Part shown: in pieces, positions 52,026 through 61,900 of the stretch
Layout: every line of letters starts with the position of its first letter
How positions within the stretch are numbered: the stretch's first letter is position 1
Assembly (NCBI GenBank): GCA_002632325.1
Contig: NSJK01000003.1
Location: 163,957-227,956 of the forward strand
Reading direction: 5' to 3'
Origin: Lysobacterales bacterium
GTDB lineage: Bacteria; Pseudomonadota; Gammaproteobacteria; Xanthomonadales; Rhodanobacteraceae
DNA length: 64,000 nt
Made by a program: the position numbers and the translations under genes
Notes under the pieces: generated by a model
Database searches by the model: none
The model's input: only the letters and a program-made list of their open reading frames with translations
What the model was told of the DNA's origin: nothing

Positions 52026-52243
52026 GCGGCAAGTTCCGCATCGGCGAACACGTACGCTGGAACTCCGAAGCCGGCCACGTCAGCGGCACGATCATCGCGA
52101 TCCACGAATGCGATTTCGACTGGAAGGGCTACACCCACCACGCCTCACCCGCTGATCCGCAGTACGAAATCAAGAGCGACCGGAGTGAGCACATCGCCGT
52201 GCACAAGGCCGGCGCACTCATGCGCAGTTCCGGCAAGCCATGA
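52022..52243 (+). CDS. DUF2945 / HVA-type TUDOR-domain protein
   Basis: 73 residues: FRIGEHVRWNSEAGHVSGTIIAIHECDFDWKGYTHHASPADPQYEIKSDRSEHIAVHKAGAL. This is the short SH3-like domain called hypervirulence-associated TUDOR (DUF2945), present in many bacteria and fungi, of unknown biochemical role. Overlaps both neighbours by four bases (ATGA at 52022 and 52240). Confidence 0.88.
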   Translation: MSGKFRIGEHVRWNSEAGHVSGTIIAIHECDFDWKGYTHHASPADPQYEIKSDRSEHIAVHKAGALMRSSGKP

Positions 52244-52779
52244 GCGACCCGTTCTTCACCATCGGCCACTCCAACCGCGACATCGACACCTTCATCGCGA
52301 TGCTGGGTGAAGCCAAGGTCGAACTGCTCGTCGACATCCGCAAGCTCGCCGGGTCGCGCGCGAATCCGCAATTCAACCAGGATGCGCTTGCCGCATCGCT
52401 GGCCGACGCAGGCATCGACTACCTGCGCATCGAAGCGCTCGGCGGATTGCGTGGCCGCACTCCGTCGGCAAGCCCGGATACCAACGCGCTGTGGCGCAAT
52501 GCGAGTTTCCATCGTTACGCCGACTATGCCCTGACTCCGGCCTTCTCCGAGGGCCTTGCCGAACTGCTCGCGCAGGCGCGCGGCAAGCGCTGCGCGATCC
52601 TGTGCGCCGAAGCCGTGTGGTGGCGCTGCCACCGCCGCATCGTGGCCGATTACCTGCTTGCACGCGGCGAAGAGGTCTTCCACATCCTCGCACCCGGGCG
52701 GATCGAGCCGGCGCGCATGACGCCCGGCGCGGTGGTCGATGGTGCGGGCGGCGTGAGCTATCCCGCCAACCCGGGCTGA
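52240..52779 (+). CDS. DUF488 family protein
   Basis: 179 residues with the DUF488 landmarks: FFTIGHSNRDIDTFIAML at the start, LVDIRKLAGSRANPQFN, YLRIEALGGLRGR, and RCAILCAEAVWWRCHRRIVADYLL, whose Cys/His pair is conserved. DUF488 proteins have no proven function; frequent pairing with DUF2945 and redox enzymes hints at a stress or repair role. Last gene of the aldehyde-dehydrogenase operon. Confidence 0.9.
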   Translation: MSDPFFTIGHSNRDIDTFIAMLGEAKVELLVDIRKLAGSRANPQFNQDALAASLADAGIDYLRIEALGGLRGRTPSASPDTNALWRNASFHRYADYALTPAFSEGLAELLAQARGKRCAILCAEAVWWRCHRRIVADYLLARGEEVFHILAPGRIEPARMTPGAVVDGAGGVSYPANPG

Positions 52780-52900
52780 GCTTGCCAGCCAACGCATCCC
52801 GACCCGATCCACCGGCTGCCGAGGCGGCGGGGAAGCGCACTCAAGACAGCCGTCAATACGCCCAAGCACGCCGCTTGTCCTGAAAGTTGCGTGAAAACCT

Positions 52901-52937
52901 GGCATCTCCACAAATTTGTGGATGCTTTTTCCACAAG
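52901..52937 (+). terminator. palindrome and T-run with competing third arm
   Basis: A perfect 14-bp palindrome CCACAAATTTGTGG (52908-52921), extended by GCAT/ATGC with a two-base bulge, is followed by TTTTT and then a third copy of the arm, CCACAAG (52931-52937). The middle arm can pair with either neighbour. It could end the DUF488 operon or act in the 5' leader of the beta-helix gene, whose ATG is 60 bases downstream. Confidence 0.45.
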
Positions 52938-52997
52938 CCGTGCCCGAGGATCCGTGATCGGAGGCGGGATCTCATTCCGCAGTCAGGGTGGAACACG

Positions 52998-54323
52998 ATG
53001 AACAACCAGACCCGGCGCCTCACTTCAGTGACGGCGCTGATGGCCACTTTGGCAGCGACCTTGGCCGCTCCGACTTGCTGGGCCGCTGGTACCGTCACCA
53101 CGAGCGCACGCAGCGTGCTCGCAGCCAGCAGTTGTCAGGCGTCGGCCGTGCAACAGGCGCTCGACGCCGCGCCGGACAACGCGATCGTCGATGTGCCTGC
53201 GGGAAACTGCGACTGGGGCAACACCACGGTGAGCTATGACCAGGACAAGAGCATCTGGCTGCGCGGTGCCGGCATCGGCAACACGATCATCCGCCGCAGC
53301 AGTGCCGCCGGTGACAGCTACGCGCTGATCTTCGATTGCAATGAGGTCAAGCAGATCGAATTGTCGGGCTTCACCTTCCAGGGACGCCACAGCTCGGTGA
53401 TGGACGGTGGTCTGTTTCTGAGCGACTCCTGCCGTGACTTCAAGATTCACCACATGCGCTTCGATGGCTTCACCATGTCGGGCATCGAAGTGCGCGACAA
53501 GAACAACAGCAATCCGCCCTATTCGCGCGGGGTGATTTACCAGAGCGAATTCGAAAACCACTTCAACCCGAACAGCCCCAGCACGGGCGAGGGCTATCCG
53601 GTCGTCGTCTATGGCAGCCACCGGGCACTGCCGCTCGAATTGGGTACGGCCGAAGCGGTCTACATCGAAGACAATTTCTTCAAGGCCAACCGACATTCGA
53701 TTGCCTCGAACTACGGCTCGCGCTACGTCGTGCGCCACAATGATCTGGTCACCACCGACACCACCCGCACCACCTCGATGATCGACGCGCACGGTCGCCA
53801 ACCCGGCTCGGACCGCGGCTCGCGCAGTTGGGAGGTCTACCAGAACCACCTGACCTTCGCGGGTGACGATTACCAGGCAGACGGAATCTCGATGCGTGGC
53901 GGCGATGGCGTGATCTGGGGCAACCTGCTCGACTTCGAGGGCGATACCGAGATCGGCATTGCCTACACCGCCCGCCTGACGATCGAGGATGGAGAGTGCC
54001 CGTCCTATGCGAATCCACCATCGGGCATTCCCGGCGTGAGCCATCCCGCACCCGACCAGACCGTGGACGCCTGGATCTGGGGCAACACTCACATCTGGGC
54101 CAGCCAACCCGCGGATCACGATGAAATCCGCGTCACCAACTACGCCGACGAAGACTGCCGGTTCTACTTCCAGGAAGGTCGCGATTATCACTTGAGCGCG
54201 AAACCGGGCTACACGCCCTACACCTACCCACACCCGCTGCGCGGTGGTGACGACGTGATCTTTGCCAACGCCTTTGAATCGACTGCAGGCATCAGTCCGG
54301 AGTTTGCTGCGCGCAGGAATTGA
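52998..54323 (+). CDS. secreted right-handed beta-helix protein with internalised IFANAFES motif
   Basis: 441 residues from ATG at 52998 with signal peptide MNNQTRRLTSVTALMATLAA, cleaved near CWAA. The N-terminal part (SCQASAVQQALDAAPDNAIVDVPAGNCDWG) and the repeated strands (VKQIELSGFTFQGRH, FKIHHMRFDGFTMSGIEVRDKNN, VYIEDNFFKANRHSIASNYGSRYVVRHNDL) indicate a pectate-lyase-like parallel beta-helix; two widely spaced Cys pairs may form disulfides. No full catalytic set is recognised. Near the end DDVIFANAFES matches the tail of the 9.6-kb beta-helix protein but is followed by thirteen more residues (TAGISPEFAARRN). Confidence 0.82.
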   Translation: MNNQTRRLTSVTALMATLAATLAAPTCWAAGTVTTSARSVLAASSCQASAVQQALDAAPDNAIVDVPAGNCDWGNTTVSYDQDKSIWLRGAGIGNTIIRRSSAAGDSYALIFDCNEVKQIELSGFTFQGRHSSVMDGGLFLSDSCRDFKIHHMRFDGFTMSGIEVRDKNNSNPPYSRGVIYQSEFENHFNPNSPSTGEGYPVVVYGSHRALPLELGTAEAVYIEDNFFKANRHSIASNYGSRYVVRHNDLVTTDTTRTTSMIDAHGRQPGSDRGSRSWEVYQNHLTFAGDDYQADGISMRGGDGVIWGNLLDFEGDTEIGIAYTARLTIEDGECPSYANPPSGIPGVSHPAPDQTVDAWIWGNTHIWASQPADHDEIRVTNYADEDCRFYFQEGRDYHLSAKPGYTPYTYPHPLRGGDDVIFANAFESTAGISPEFAARRN

Positions 54324-54506
54324 AGCAGTCCGGCACGAATGGAATGGGAAGGGATCGGCCGCCGGGATCGGCGCCATGCTGGGAAGCAGCAGGGACGACG
54401 TCAGGACGACACTCGGGAGAGGGTTTGGGGACAGGGAGAGGAGCAGGGGTGGCGCGCGCCGGATCAGTTCGGGCGCTGCCACCCCTGAAGTTCCGAAACC
54501 AATGCG

Positions 54507-55029
54507 TCAATCTTTGCCGTCGAGACCATCGACGAAGATGAAGTCGATCGGCGGAATCTGGAATCCCGCCAGACCATTGCGCGATTGCCCGCTCATCGTG
54601 AGGAAATTGCCGCCCGCGATCAGCAGGCCCCAGCCGGTATCAGCCAAGCCCGGCACCGTGTCCGATGCAGCAGGGTTCCAAATGCGTCCAGCGCGCCGTT
54701 GCCATTGACCGGGATACGCCCCATGCGTGCTCCGCCGGGCACCCGGGTCCCCGACGAACCACCCGGATGGACCATGTCGAGCGCGAGGCAGCCACCACCG
54801 GTGCAAGGTTCTGATCCAGCGAACCATCGGCATCCAGGCGCAGCAGATTGTTGCGCGCGATGCCGCCGCTGACGCGATCGAAGCGGCCGCCGACCAGCAC
54901 CTTGCCATCGCGCTGACGCGCGATGACGTAGACCGCACCGGGATACCAGGCATTGGACTCGAATTTTTCCGGCATCCGGTTCGGCATCGGCCCGGGCAGG
55001 GTGAAAAGGGCAAGGATGCGAGGGTTCAT
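54507..55029 (-). pseudogene. decayed delta-60-repeat protein with IFVDGLDG tail
   Basis: Read on the minus strand, frame one from 55029 gives VIARQRDGKVLVGGRFDRVSGG..LLRLDADGSLDQN, a textbook delta-60 repeat. The next repeat continues in another frame (MGRIPVNGNGALDAFG) and the last in the third (TGWGLLIAGGNFLTMSGQSRNGLAGFQIP), so at least two frameshifts are present. The final frame ends PIDFIFVDGLDGKD, a degraded version of the IFANGFE tail. The N-terminal part and signal peptide of such proteins are missing, so the gene is truncated as well. Assembly error cannot explain the missing 5' end. Confidence 0.75.
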
Positions 55030-55093
55030 GACGTTTTCCGCTCAGGGCCCGGCCCCCTCATGGGCAAAAGCGCGACCGAAACCCTGACAGGGT

Positions 55094-55247
55094 GCTGAAA
55101 AAGTCCATCCTGGCCTTCTTCAGCTCGCCGAGTCCGGTACATGCCCGGACTCGTCTCCGACGAATCAATCACTTGCGTGATCGATTCGCGTGCAGTGCAT
55201 CCCTGCACTGCATTATCAGGCTGCTGAAAAGGGTTTTTCAGCAGCCT
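55094..55247. repeat. array of five consecutive hairpins
   Basis: Five inverted repeats in 154 bases. HP1 55094-55124: GCTGAAAAAG/CTTCTTCAGC, imperfect. HP2 55129-55153: CGAGTCCGG/CCGGACTCG. HP3 55161-55188: CGAATCaATCAC/GTGATcGATTCG, TTGC loop. HP4 55191-55212: TGCAGTGCA/TGCACTGCA, TCCC loop. HP5 55218-55247: AGGCTGCTGAAAA/TTTTCAGCAGCCT, GGGT loop. HP5 could terminate in either direction. HP1 and HP5 share GCTGAAAA. No coding potential. It may be a structured RNA or the remnant of a small mobile element. Confidence 0.8.
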
Positions 55248-55280
55248 GCCAAAGTCGCCGCTGGCAAGAGTTCGCGCTGA

Positions 55281-55286
55281 TAAGAT
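55281..55286 (+). promoter_or_regulatory. -10 box directly before the ECF sigma gene
   Basis: TAAGAT ends six bases before the GTG start codon, so transcription from it would give an mRNA with almost no leader. No clear -35 is seen. Confidence 0.35.
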
Positions 55287-55292
55287 CGCGGC

Positions 55293-55856
55293 GTGAATGA
55301 ACGCGCTCCCGATCACGAGATCACCCGCCTCATCGACTCCTGGCGCAATGGCGACGAGTCGGCCCGCGAGGCGCTGGTGGCGCGCGTCTACGCCAACGTG
55401 CGCGCGATCGCGGCGCAATCGCTGCGCGGCTCACCCGGCGCCACGTTCAGCACCACCGAAGTGGCCCACGAAGCGCTGTTGCGCTTGCTCGGCGCCGAAC
55501 CGAACTGGGTCGACCATCGCCATTTCTTCCACGTTGCCGCGCAGGCAACCCGCCAGGTGCTGGTGGAAGCCTCGCGGCGACGTCTGGCCGACAAGCGCGG
55601 CGGCGGCAGCGCCCACCTCGAACTCGAAGCCGCCAGCGAAGTCGCCGACGCAGACGATCTGCAGCTGGTGCGCATCGACGATGCCTTGGCGGATCTGGCC
55701 ACGAGCGACCCGCGTCGCGCACAAACCGTCGAGTTGATCTATTTCGGCGGCTATTCCCGCACCGAAGTCGCCGCTGCACTCGATGTCTCCGAAGGCACGG
55801 TCGACCGCGACCTGCGCCTCGCCCGCGCCTGGCTGCGCGCGCAGATCGTTGCATGA
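55293..55856 (+). CDS. ECF-type RNA polymerase sigma factor (Xanthomonadales/Planctomycetes kinase-associated type)
   Basis: 187 residues from GTG at 55293; the ATG four bases on is out of frame. Region 2 (ITRLIDSWRNGDESAREALVARVYANVRAIA, HRHFFHVAAQATRQVLVEASRRRLADKRGGG) and region 4 (VELIYFGGYSRTEVAAALDVSEGTVDRDLRLARAWLRAQI) are both present. This matches the TIGR02999-like ECF-like group that is usually encoded directly before a serine/threonine kinase, as here (ATGA overlap at 55853). No anti-sigma gene is present; the kinase is the likely regulator. Confidence 0.9.
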   Translation: MNERAPDHEITRLIDSWRNGDESAREALVARVYANVRAIAAQSLRGSPGATFSTTEVAHEALLRLLGAEPNWVDHRHFFHVAAQATRQVLVEASRRRLADKRGGGSAHLELEAASEVADADDLQLVRIDDALADLATSDPRRAQTVELIYFGGYSRTEVAAALDVSEGTVDRDLRLARAWLRAQIVA

Positions 55857-58612
55857 GCTCGTCCTCGCTCGATCGCTTCGCCGCGGCCTTCGAGCGACTG
55901 CGCCAGATGTCGCCCGAGCAGCGCGAACAGGAGCTGGCGGCGCTGAGTCTGGATTCCGCACAGCGCGACCAACTCCGACGCATGCTTGAAGCCGACGCGC
56001 AGGACGATGATCTGCTTGCGCGCACCGTCAACGCCACTGCGACACGACTGGCCAGCACCGCGTCCCAACGCATCGGCCCCTACCGCCTGCTGCGCGAACT
56101 GGGCGCCGGCGGCATGGGCACGGTGTTCCTCGCCCAGCGCATCGAGGGCGGTTTCAAACAACAGGTCGCGGTGAAACTGCTGCGCGGTTTTCCCACCAGC
56201 GATGGCCTGCGACGCCTGCGCCAGGAGCGGCAGATCCTTGCCGCGCTCGAACATCCGCACATCGCGCGCCTGCTCGACGGCGGCGAAACTGCCGACGGCC
56301 AACCCTGGCTCGCGCTCGAGTACGTCGATGGCTTGCCGCTGTTGCAACATGCCGCCAAACACGCTCCGACGCTCGCCCAGCGCCTCGCGCTGTTCGACGG
56401 CATGCTCGATGCGGTTGCCCACGCCCACCGGCATCTGGTGGTGCACCGCGATCTCAAGCCCGGCAACGTGCTGGTCACGCAGGACGGCGAGGTGAAGCTG
56501 CTCGATTTCGGCATCGCGCGTCTCATCGATCTCGATACCAAACACACCGAAGACGCCACTTCCACGCGCGTCTACAGCCTCGGTTACGCCAGCCCCGAGC
56601 AGGTAGCGGGCCGCGCCGTGACCACCGCCAGCGACATCTTCAGCCTCGGCATCCTGCTGCGCGAATTACTGGTCGCCCAGCGCGCCGACGGCCGCCCCGT
56701 CGCCGATCTCGAACCGCTGCGGCTGGATGCCGATCTGGTCGGCATCCTCACCAGGGCCACCGAACTCGAACCCACGCAGCGCTATGCGAGCGCCGGCGAA
56801 TTCGCCGACGATCTGCAGCGCTATCGCGAGAATCGCCCGGTGCGTGCCGCGCGCATGACGCGCTGGTATCGCGCCCGCAAGTTCCTCATACGCCATCGAC
56901 TCGCGGCATTTGCAACCACCTGCGCCCTGCTCGTGCTCGCGACCTTCATCTGGCGGCTCGATCAGGAGCGCAATCGCGCGCTCGTCGCCGAAGCCGCATC
57001 CAAACGCGATGCGGCCAGCGCGCACACCACCGTGCAGTTCCTCGTCGACACGCTCGGCGCCGCAGCACCCGACGTGGCGCAGAGCCGCAACGTGAGTGTG
57101 CGCGACTTGCTCGATACCGCGCGCAAGCGCCTGGATGCCAACACGCTTGACCCGGAAATCACGCGCACCGTGCAAACCCTGCTGGCAGGGGTCTACGCCG
57201 ATCTTGGCGAACTCAAGATCGCGCTCGAGCTCTTCGCGCAAGGCTTGGCGGGCGCGACACCCGGCAACCGCAAGGACGCACTGGTCCTGAGCGATATCCT
57301 CGATCGCTACGCCACCTTGCTGGCTCAGGCCGGACAGGTGGAACAGGGCCGGCAGGTTGCAGCCCAGGCTCGCGCCTGGCGCGCGCAATTCGCGCCCGGC
57401 GAGGCCGAGGAGGAGGCAAAGTCCCTGCTTACCCAGGGCCAGCTGGAGCATCATGCCGGCGACAATGCCAAGGCCATCGAGCTGACGCGCCAGGCCATGC
57501 AATTGGCGACCCCGCAAACGCCCCTGCCTGCACCGCTGGCGCTCGAGATCACCGTGACCCTGGCGAGCCTGCTCGGCACGAACGGCAACTGCGAAGAAGC
57601 CGGCAAGATTGCTGCCCAGGGCCTGGAATACACGAAGTCGCTGGCGCCCGATGCCGTCAATCGCGTGCCGTTGCTGCGCGCCCAGGCCATTTCGGAACGC
57701 ATGTGCGGGAAGTATGTGCAGGCGGAAACGACACTGCGCAAAGCCATTGCCATCCAGCAACACGTGGTCGGCGGACATGGGGTGCGCATGGGCTTGCTGC
57801 TCAACGATCTGGCCCTGATACTCAACGACCTGGGACGCTATCGCGAAGCCAGCGACCTGCTTGCCCAATCCGCCCTGGCTGGTCAGGACCTGGATTCAAG
57901 TCCTATCGAGACCGCGATCACGCTGAGCAATCGCGCCGGCATACTCGAGAACGTCGGTGACTACCCTCAGGCGCTTGCCCTGCAGGAGCAGGCGCAAGCG
58001 GTGCTGGATGCCGCCGCGGTCGAACCGCAATCCTTTGCCGGCAGGAATCTGGCCCGCAACCATGCACGCACCCTGGCGCTGGCAGGCCAGACCTCGAAGG
58101 CGATCGAAATCCTTGCGCACCTGCTTGCCCAGGCCAGGGAAATCGATGGCGAGAATTCGGCCGAATACGCGATGGTGACCTGGCAGCGCGCCCTGGCCGA
58201 ACGCCGCGCCGGCCAGATCGGTGCCGCCCTGGCCGACACCGACGAAGCCGAGCGCCGCTTCGTCAACCTCGTGCCGCACGCTCATCCTTTCTTTGCCCAC
58301 GTTCATCGTCTGCGCGCCGCGCTCGCAGCGAGCCAAGGCGAGCTCCAGGCCGCCGAGCGCGAACAGCTCACGGCAATCAAGCAACTCGAAGATGCCGAAA
58401 GCATCGACATCGATCTGGCGATCGCGCGCTGTGAACTTGCCGAGATTCAGCACGCGCAAGGCCGCAACGACGACGCCCACGCGACGCTTGCAGCGGCATT
58501 GCCGAGGTTGCGCGAGGCGCTCCTGCCCGGCGAAGTCGCACGCGCCGCCGCCGAACGCACCGCCAAGGCACTTGGCTTCGCGCCACCAACGGAGCCCACA
58601 CGGGCGAACTGA
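55853..58612 (+). CDS. transmembrane Ser/Thr protein kinase with C-terminal TPR-like sensor region
   Basis: 919 residues. After an N-terminal helical segment comes a Hanks-type kinase domain (about 75-330): GAGGMG at 84-89, VAVKLL with K108, HRDLKPGN (198-205), DFG (218-220), activation loop with TEDATSTRVYSLGYASPEQ. A single membrane helix (349-367) follows, then about 540 residues of alpha-helical repeats resembling tetratricopeptides (e.g. GELKIALELFAQGLAGA, GKYVQAETTLRKAIAIQQ, GRYREASDLLAQSAL, GDYPQALALQEQAQ), predicted periplasmic. All catalytic residues are intact. Coupled by overlap to the ECF sigma factor, so it probably phosphorylates it or a partner in response to an envelope signal. 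Confidence 0.93.
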   Translation: MSSSSLDRFAAAFERLRQMSPEQREQELAALSLDSAQRDQLRRMLEADAQDDDLLARTVNATATRLASTASQRIGPYRLLRELGAGGMGTVFLAQRIEGGFKQQVAVKLLRGFPTSDGLRRLRQERQILAALEHPHIARLLDGGETADGQPWLALEYVDGLPLLQHAAKHAPTLAQRLALFDGMLDAVAHAHRHLVVHRDLKPGNVLVTQDGEVKLLDFGIARLIDLDTKHTEDATSTRVYSLGYASPEQVAGRAVTTASDIFSLGILLRELLVAQRADGRPVADLEPLRLDADLVGILTRATELEPTQRYASAGEFADDLQRYRENRPVRAARMTRWYRARKFLIRHRLAAFATTCALLVLATFIWRLDQERNRALVAEAASKRDAASAHTTVQFLVDTLGAAAPDVAQSRNVSVRDLLDTARKRLDANTLDPEITRTVQTLLAGVYADLGELKIALELFAQGLAGATPGNRKDALVLSDILDRYATLLAQAGQVEQGRQVAAQARAWRAQFAPGEAEEEAKSLLTQGQLEHHAGDNAKAIELTRQAMQLATPQTPLPAPLALEITVTLASLLGTNGNCEEAGKIAAQGLEYTKSLAPDAVNRVPLLRAQAISERMCGKYVQAETTLRKAIAIQQHVVGGHGVRMGLLLNDLALILNDLGRYREASDLLAQSALAGQDLDSSPIETAITLSNRAGILENVGDYPQALALQEQAQAVLDAAAVEPQSFAGRNLARNHARTLALAGQTSKAIEILAHLLAQAREIDGENSAEYAMVTWQRALAERRAGQIGAALADTDEAERRFVNLVPHAHPFFAHVHRLRAALAASQGELQAAEREQLTAIKQLEDAESIDIDLAIARCELAEIQHAQGRNDDAHATLAAALPRLREALLPGEVARAAAERTAKALGFAPPTEPTRAN

Positions 58613-58995
58613 CACCGTTCATGGCGCGATCCGTCGCCCTTTTGCGTCCACTTCGCTACTGCCACGAATCCTGAGCGGAGTAGTGAAGGTGCCATGCACG
58701 ACACAAGGCCGGTCAAATCGGACAGCGCCCTGCGACAATCATCACGAATTTGATTATCGGATGGATTCAATCTTGCCTCGCCACGGCTGCGATTTGTCCG
58801 AGTTGCAGATACGTGGCAGTGTTCGAAACCGACCGAGCCATGGCACCGCGACTAGCGAGCAACCCGCGACGCGGGGCGTGACCTCGATCTCTCCACTTTG
58901 GCCACGCCGAGTGGATTGCCATGCAAGACGATGGACTTCGATTCCGCCCGATGCGGCGGGGAGCCAAGTACCTCACGCTTGAGCAGGGAGCCACT
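58613..58995. other. intergenic region, no gene seen
   Basis: 383 bases between the kinase and the kelch-repeat gene. Frames across it are short and lack coding character. The stretch 58735-58770 (CAATCATCACGAATTTGATTATCGG) is AT-richer than its surroundings and may hold the promoter of the kelch gene, but no hexamer pair is convincing. Confidence 0.5.
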
Positions 58996-61900
58996 GTGAA
59001 CATTCAAGTTTCCCGCCTTTTCCGTCACGCTTCCTGCGCAGTGCTGCTTGCAATTTGCGCCAGCGCCAGCGGCAGCAACGATCTCGGCTTCGATCAGCGT
59101 GTAGCCTGTCAGTCCACGCTGGCGGACATCAGCTGGAGCGAAACCCTGTGGCCACAGGCAAACAAGTCGCCCAAGCCTGCGCGCAGGGAAATCCTTGCCG
59201 ATGCCGCCATCCGCGCACGCGTCGAGAATCAAATGCGCATGGAAGATGCACTCGCGACTCTATACGGACAGACGATCGACGATGCCGCCTTGCAGATCGA
59301 GCTCAACCGCATGGCGGCCCGCTCACGGGCACCCGAGCGGCTGCAGCAACGCTTTGACGCGCTCGGCAATGATGCACGCCGGATCGCCGAGTGCATGGTG
59401 CGCCCGTATCTGGTGCAAAAGCGCCTGCGTGAAGCCTATGCGCGCGATGCACGCCAGCATGGCGCCTTGCGTGAGACGGCCGAAGCCGCACTGAGTCAGC
59501 TGGACGATCCCGGTGCACTCGCAGCGTCGGGCGCTCAAGACCTGCGCTTGACTCTGGTGCTGCGCCAGGAGAGATCCGATACCAAGCGCAGCCATCCAAA
59601 ACGCGCTACCGACGAAATCGGGGAAATCGAACTCGATCCCGAAGCGTTCGCAGCCGAAGCCGCACGTCTGAGCCCGGCCAGGATCGGACGCGGCGCTCCC
59701 TACGATGCGCCTCAATCAAGCCAACCGCGCCTGCGCGAGACTGAAACCGGCTTCGTCTACGAACACGAGTTGGCGCACACGGACACGCACATCGACCTGC
59801 GCCGAGTGAGCTGGTCCAAGCAAGGTTTCGATATCTGGTGGGACGCACAGCGCATGCATTGGGCAGCCGCGTTGCCGCAGGCTTCGATCCCCCTCGACCT
59901 TCCGCAAATCCACGGCAAGGCCATGGATCTGTCCAAGGCCGCTGCCGACAATTGGCGTGTCGAACGCACTCCGGAGGGACGCACGGAACACAGCGTGGTT
60001 TGGACAGGCAGCGAAATGATCATCTGGGGTGGTTACAGCGGATCGCGTCTCGACACAGGCGGGCGCTACAACCCGGTGAATGATACCTGGATCATGACAT
60101 CAGCCAGCAGCGCACCGACTGCACGCTCCGATCACAGCGCGGTGTGGACCGGCAGCGAAATGATCGTGTGGGGTGGTTTTGGCAACGACTACGCCTTTCT
60201 CGCCACTGGCGGTCGCTACAACCCGTTGAGCGATGCCTGGACCGCCACGCCGACCAGCGGTGCGCCATCTGCGCGCTCATACCACACAGCCGTATGGACC
60301 GGCAGCGAAATGATCGTCTGGGGTGGCTATGCCGAAAACCCCTTCAACACCGGCGCGCGTTACAACCCGGTCAGCAATGCCTGGACAGCCATTTCGACCA
60401 ACGGCGCACCCTCTGCGCGCGATCTCCACACGGCCATCTGGAGCGGCAGCGAGATGATCATCTGGGGCGGCACGAGCGCTGATGGATCGATTCTCGATAC
60501 CGGTGGCCGCTACAACCCGGCAGGCAATGTCTGGACCGCCACACCAAGCTACGGCGCTCCATCGGCGCGCCGGCAACATACGGCCGTCTGGACCGGCAGC
60601 GAGATGATCGTATGGGGCGGCGACGATGGCGTCATCGGTTTCGACACCGGCGCTCGCTACAACCCGGCAAGCGATATCTGGATCGCCACATCGACCAACG
60701 CAGCGCCCACGGCACGCGCAAGTCACACCGCGATCTGGACCGGCAGCGAGATGATCGTATGGGGAGGCCTTGGCAGTAACCTCGCCTCCCTCGACACCGG
60801 CGCCCGCTACAACCCGGCGAGCAACACGTGGACAAGCCTGCGAACCTTTGGGGCACCGTCTGCACGCGCGTATCACACGGCGGTGTGGACCGGGAGCGAG
60901 ATGATCGTCTGGGGCGGCGCTGATCCGTGGTCGATAGTGAACACGGGTGCCCGCTACAACCCGGCAAGTGAGACATGGAACGCCACGGCAACCAACGGTG
61001 CGCCTTCTCCACGCGACGCCCACACCGCCGTGTGGACCGGCAGTGAAATGATCGTCTGGGGCGGCAGGGACATGATCTCCTGGGACATGGCTGGCGGGTT
61101 ACCTCTCGACACGGGCGGTCGCTACGACCCCGCAAGCGACACGTGGTTGCCTACGTCAACCATCAACGTACCGTCTGCGCGCGAGGTTCACACTGCGATC
61201 TGGACAGGCAAGGAAATGATTGTCTGGGGCGGCATCCAAATGGGAACGTCGCTCGACACCGGCGGTCGCTACAACCCGGCGAACGATGTCTGGCTTGCAA
61301 CCTCAAGCAACAGCGCGCCGTCTGCGCGCTCGAACCACACCGCAATCTGGACCGGCAGCGAGATGATCGTCTGGGGTGGTGCCCGCCAAGATGCGACGAC
61401 TTTCGATACCGGCGGTCGCTATGACCCGGTGAGCAATGTCTGGTTCGCCACTCCAACCAGCGGCGCTCCGCAAGCACGCGCCGGTCAAACTGCCATCTGG
61501 ACCGGCAGTGAGATGATTGTCTGGGGCGGCGGCAACATCAACGGAGTTCTCGACACGGGCAGTCGCTACGACCCGACACGTGGAATCTGGACTGCCACAC
61601 CGACCATCGGTGCGCCCGCTGCTCGTTCCGACCACACCGCCGTGTGGACCGGCAGCGAGATGATCGTCTGGGGTGGCTCCAGCGGACCCGCTCTCGACTC
61701 TGGAGGTCGCTACGATCCAGCTTCCAATTCCTGGACAGCCACGTCTTCCGCCGGCGCACCCTCGGGCCGCTATTCCCACTCCGCCGTGTGGACCGGCAGC
61801 GAGATGATCGTCTGGGGCGGCGGCGATGATCATGGTCGCCTCAATTCGGGCGCACGCTACAACCCGGCAAATGGAACCTGGACCGCCACGTCGACACACG

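Noticed and set aside
52908..52921. DnaA-box-like TTGTGGAT cluster as a replication origin
   Set aside because: Only one symmetric element, no AT-rich unwinding region and no dnaA/gidA neighbours; a hairpin explains it better.
55081..55290. Intact insertion sequence at the hairpin array
   Set aside because: No transposase frame and no clear terminal inverted repeats or target duplications are visible; at most a remnant.
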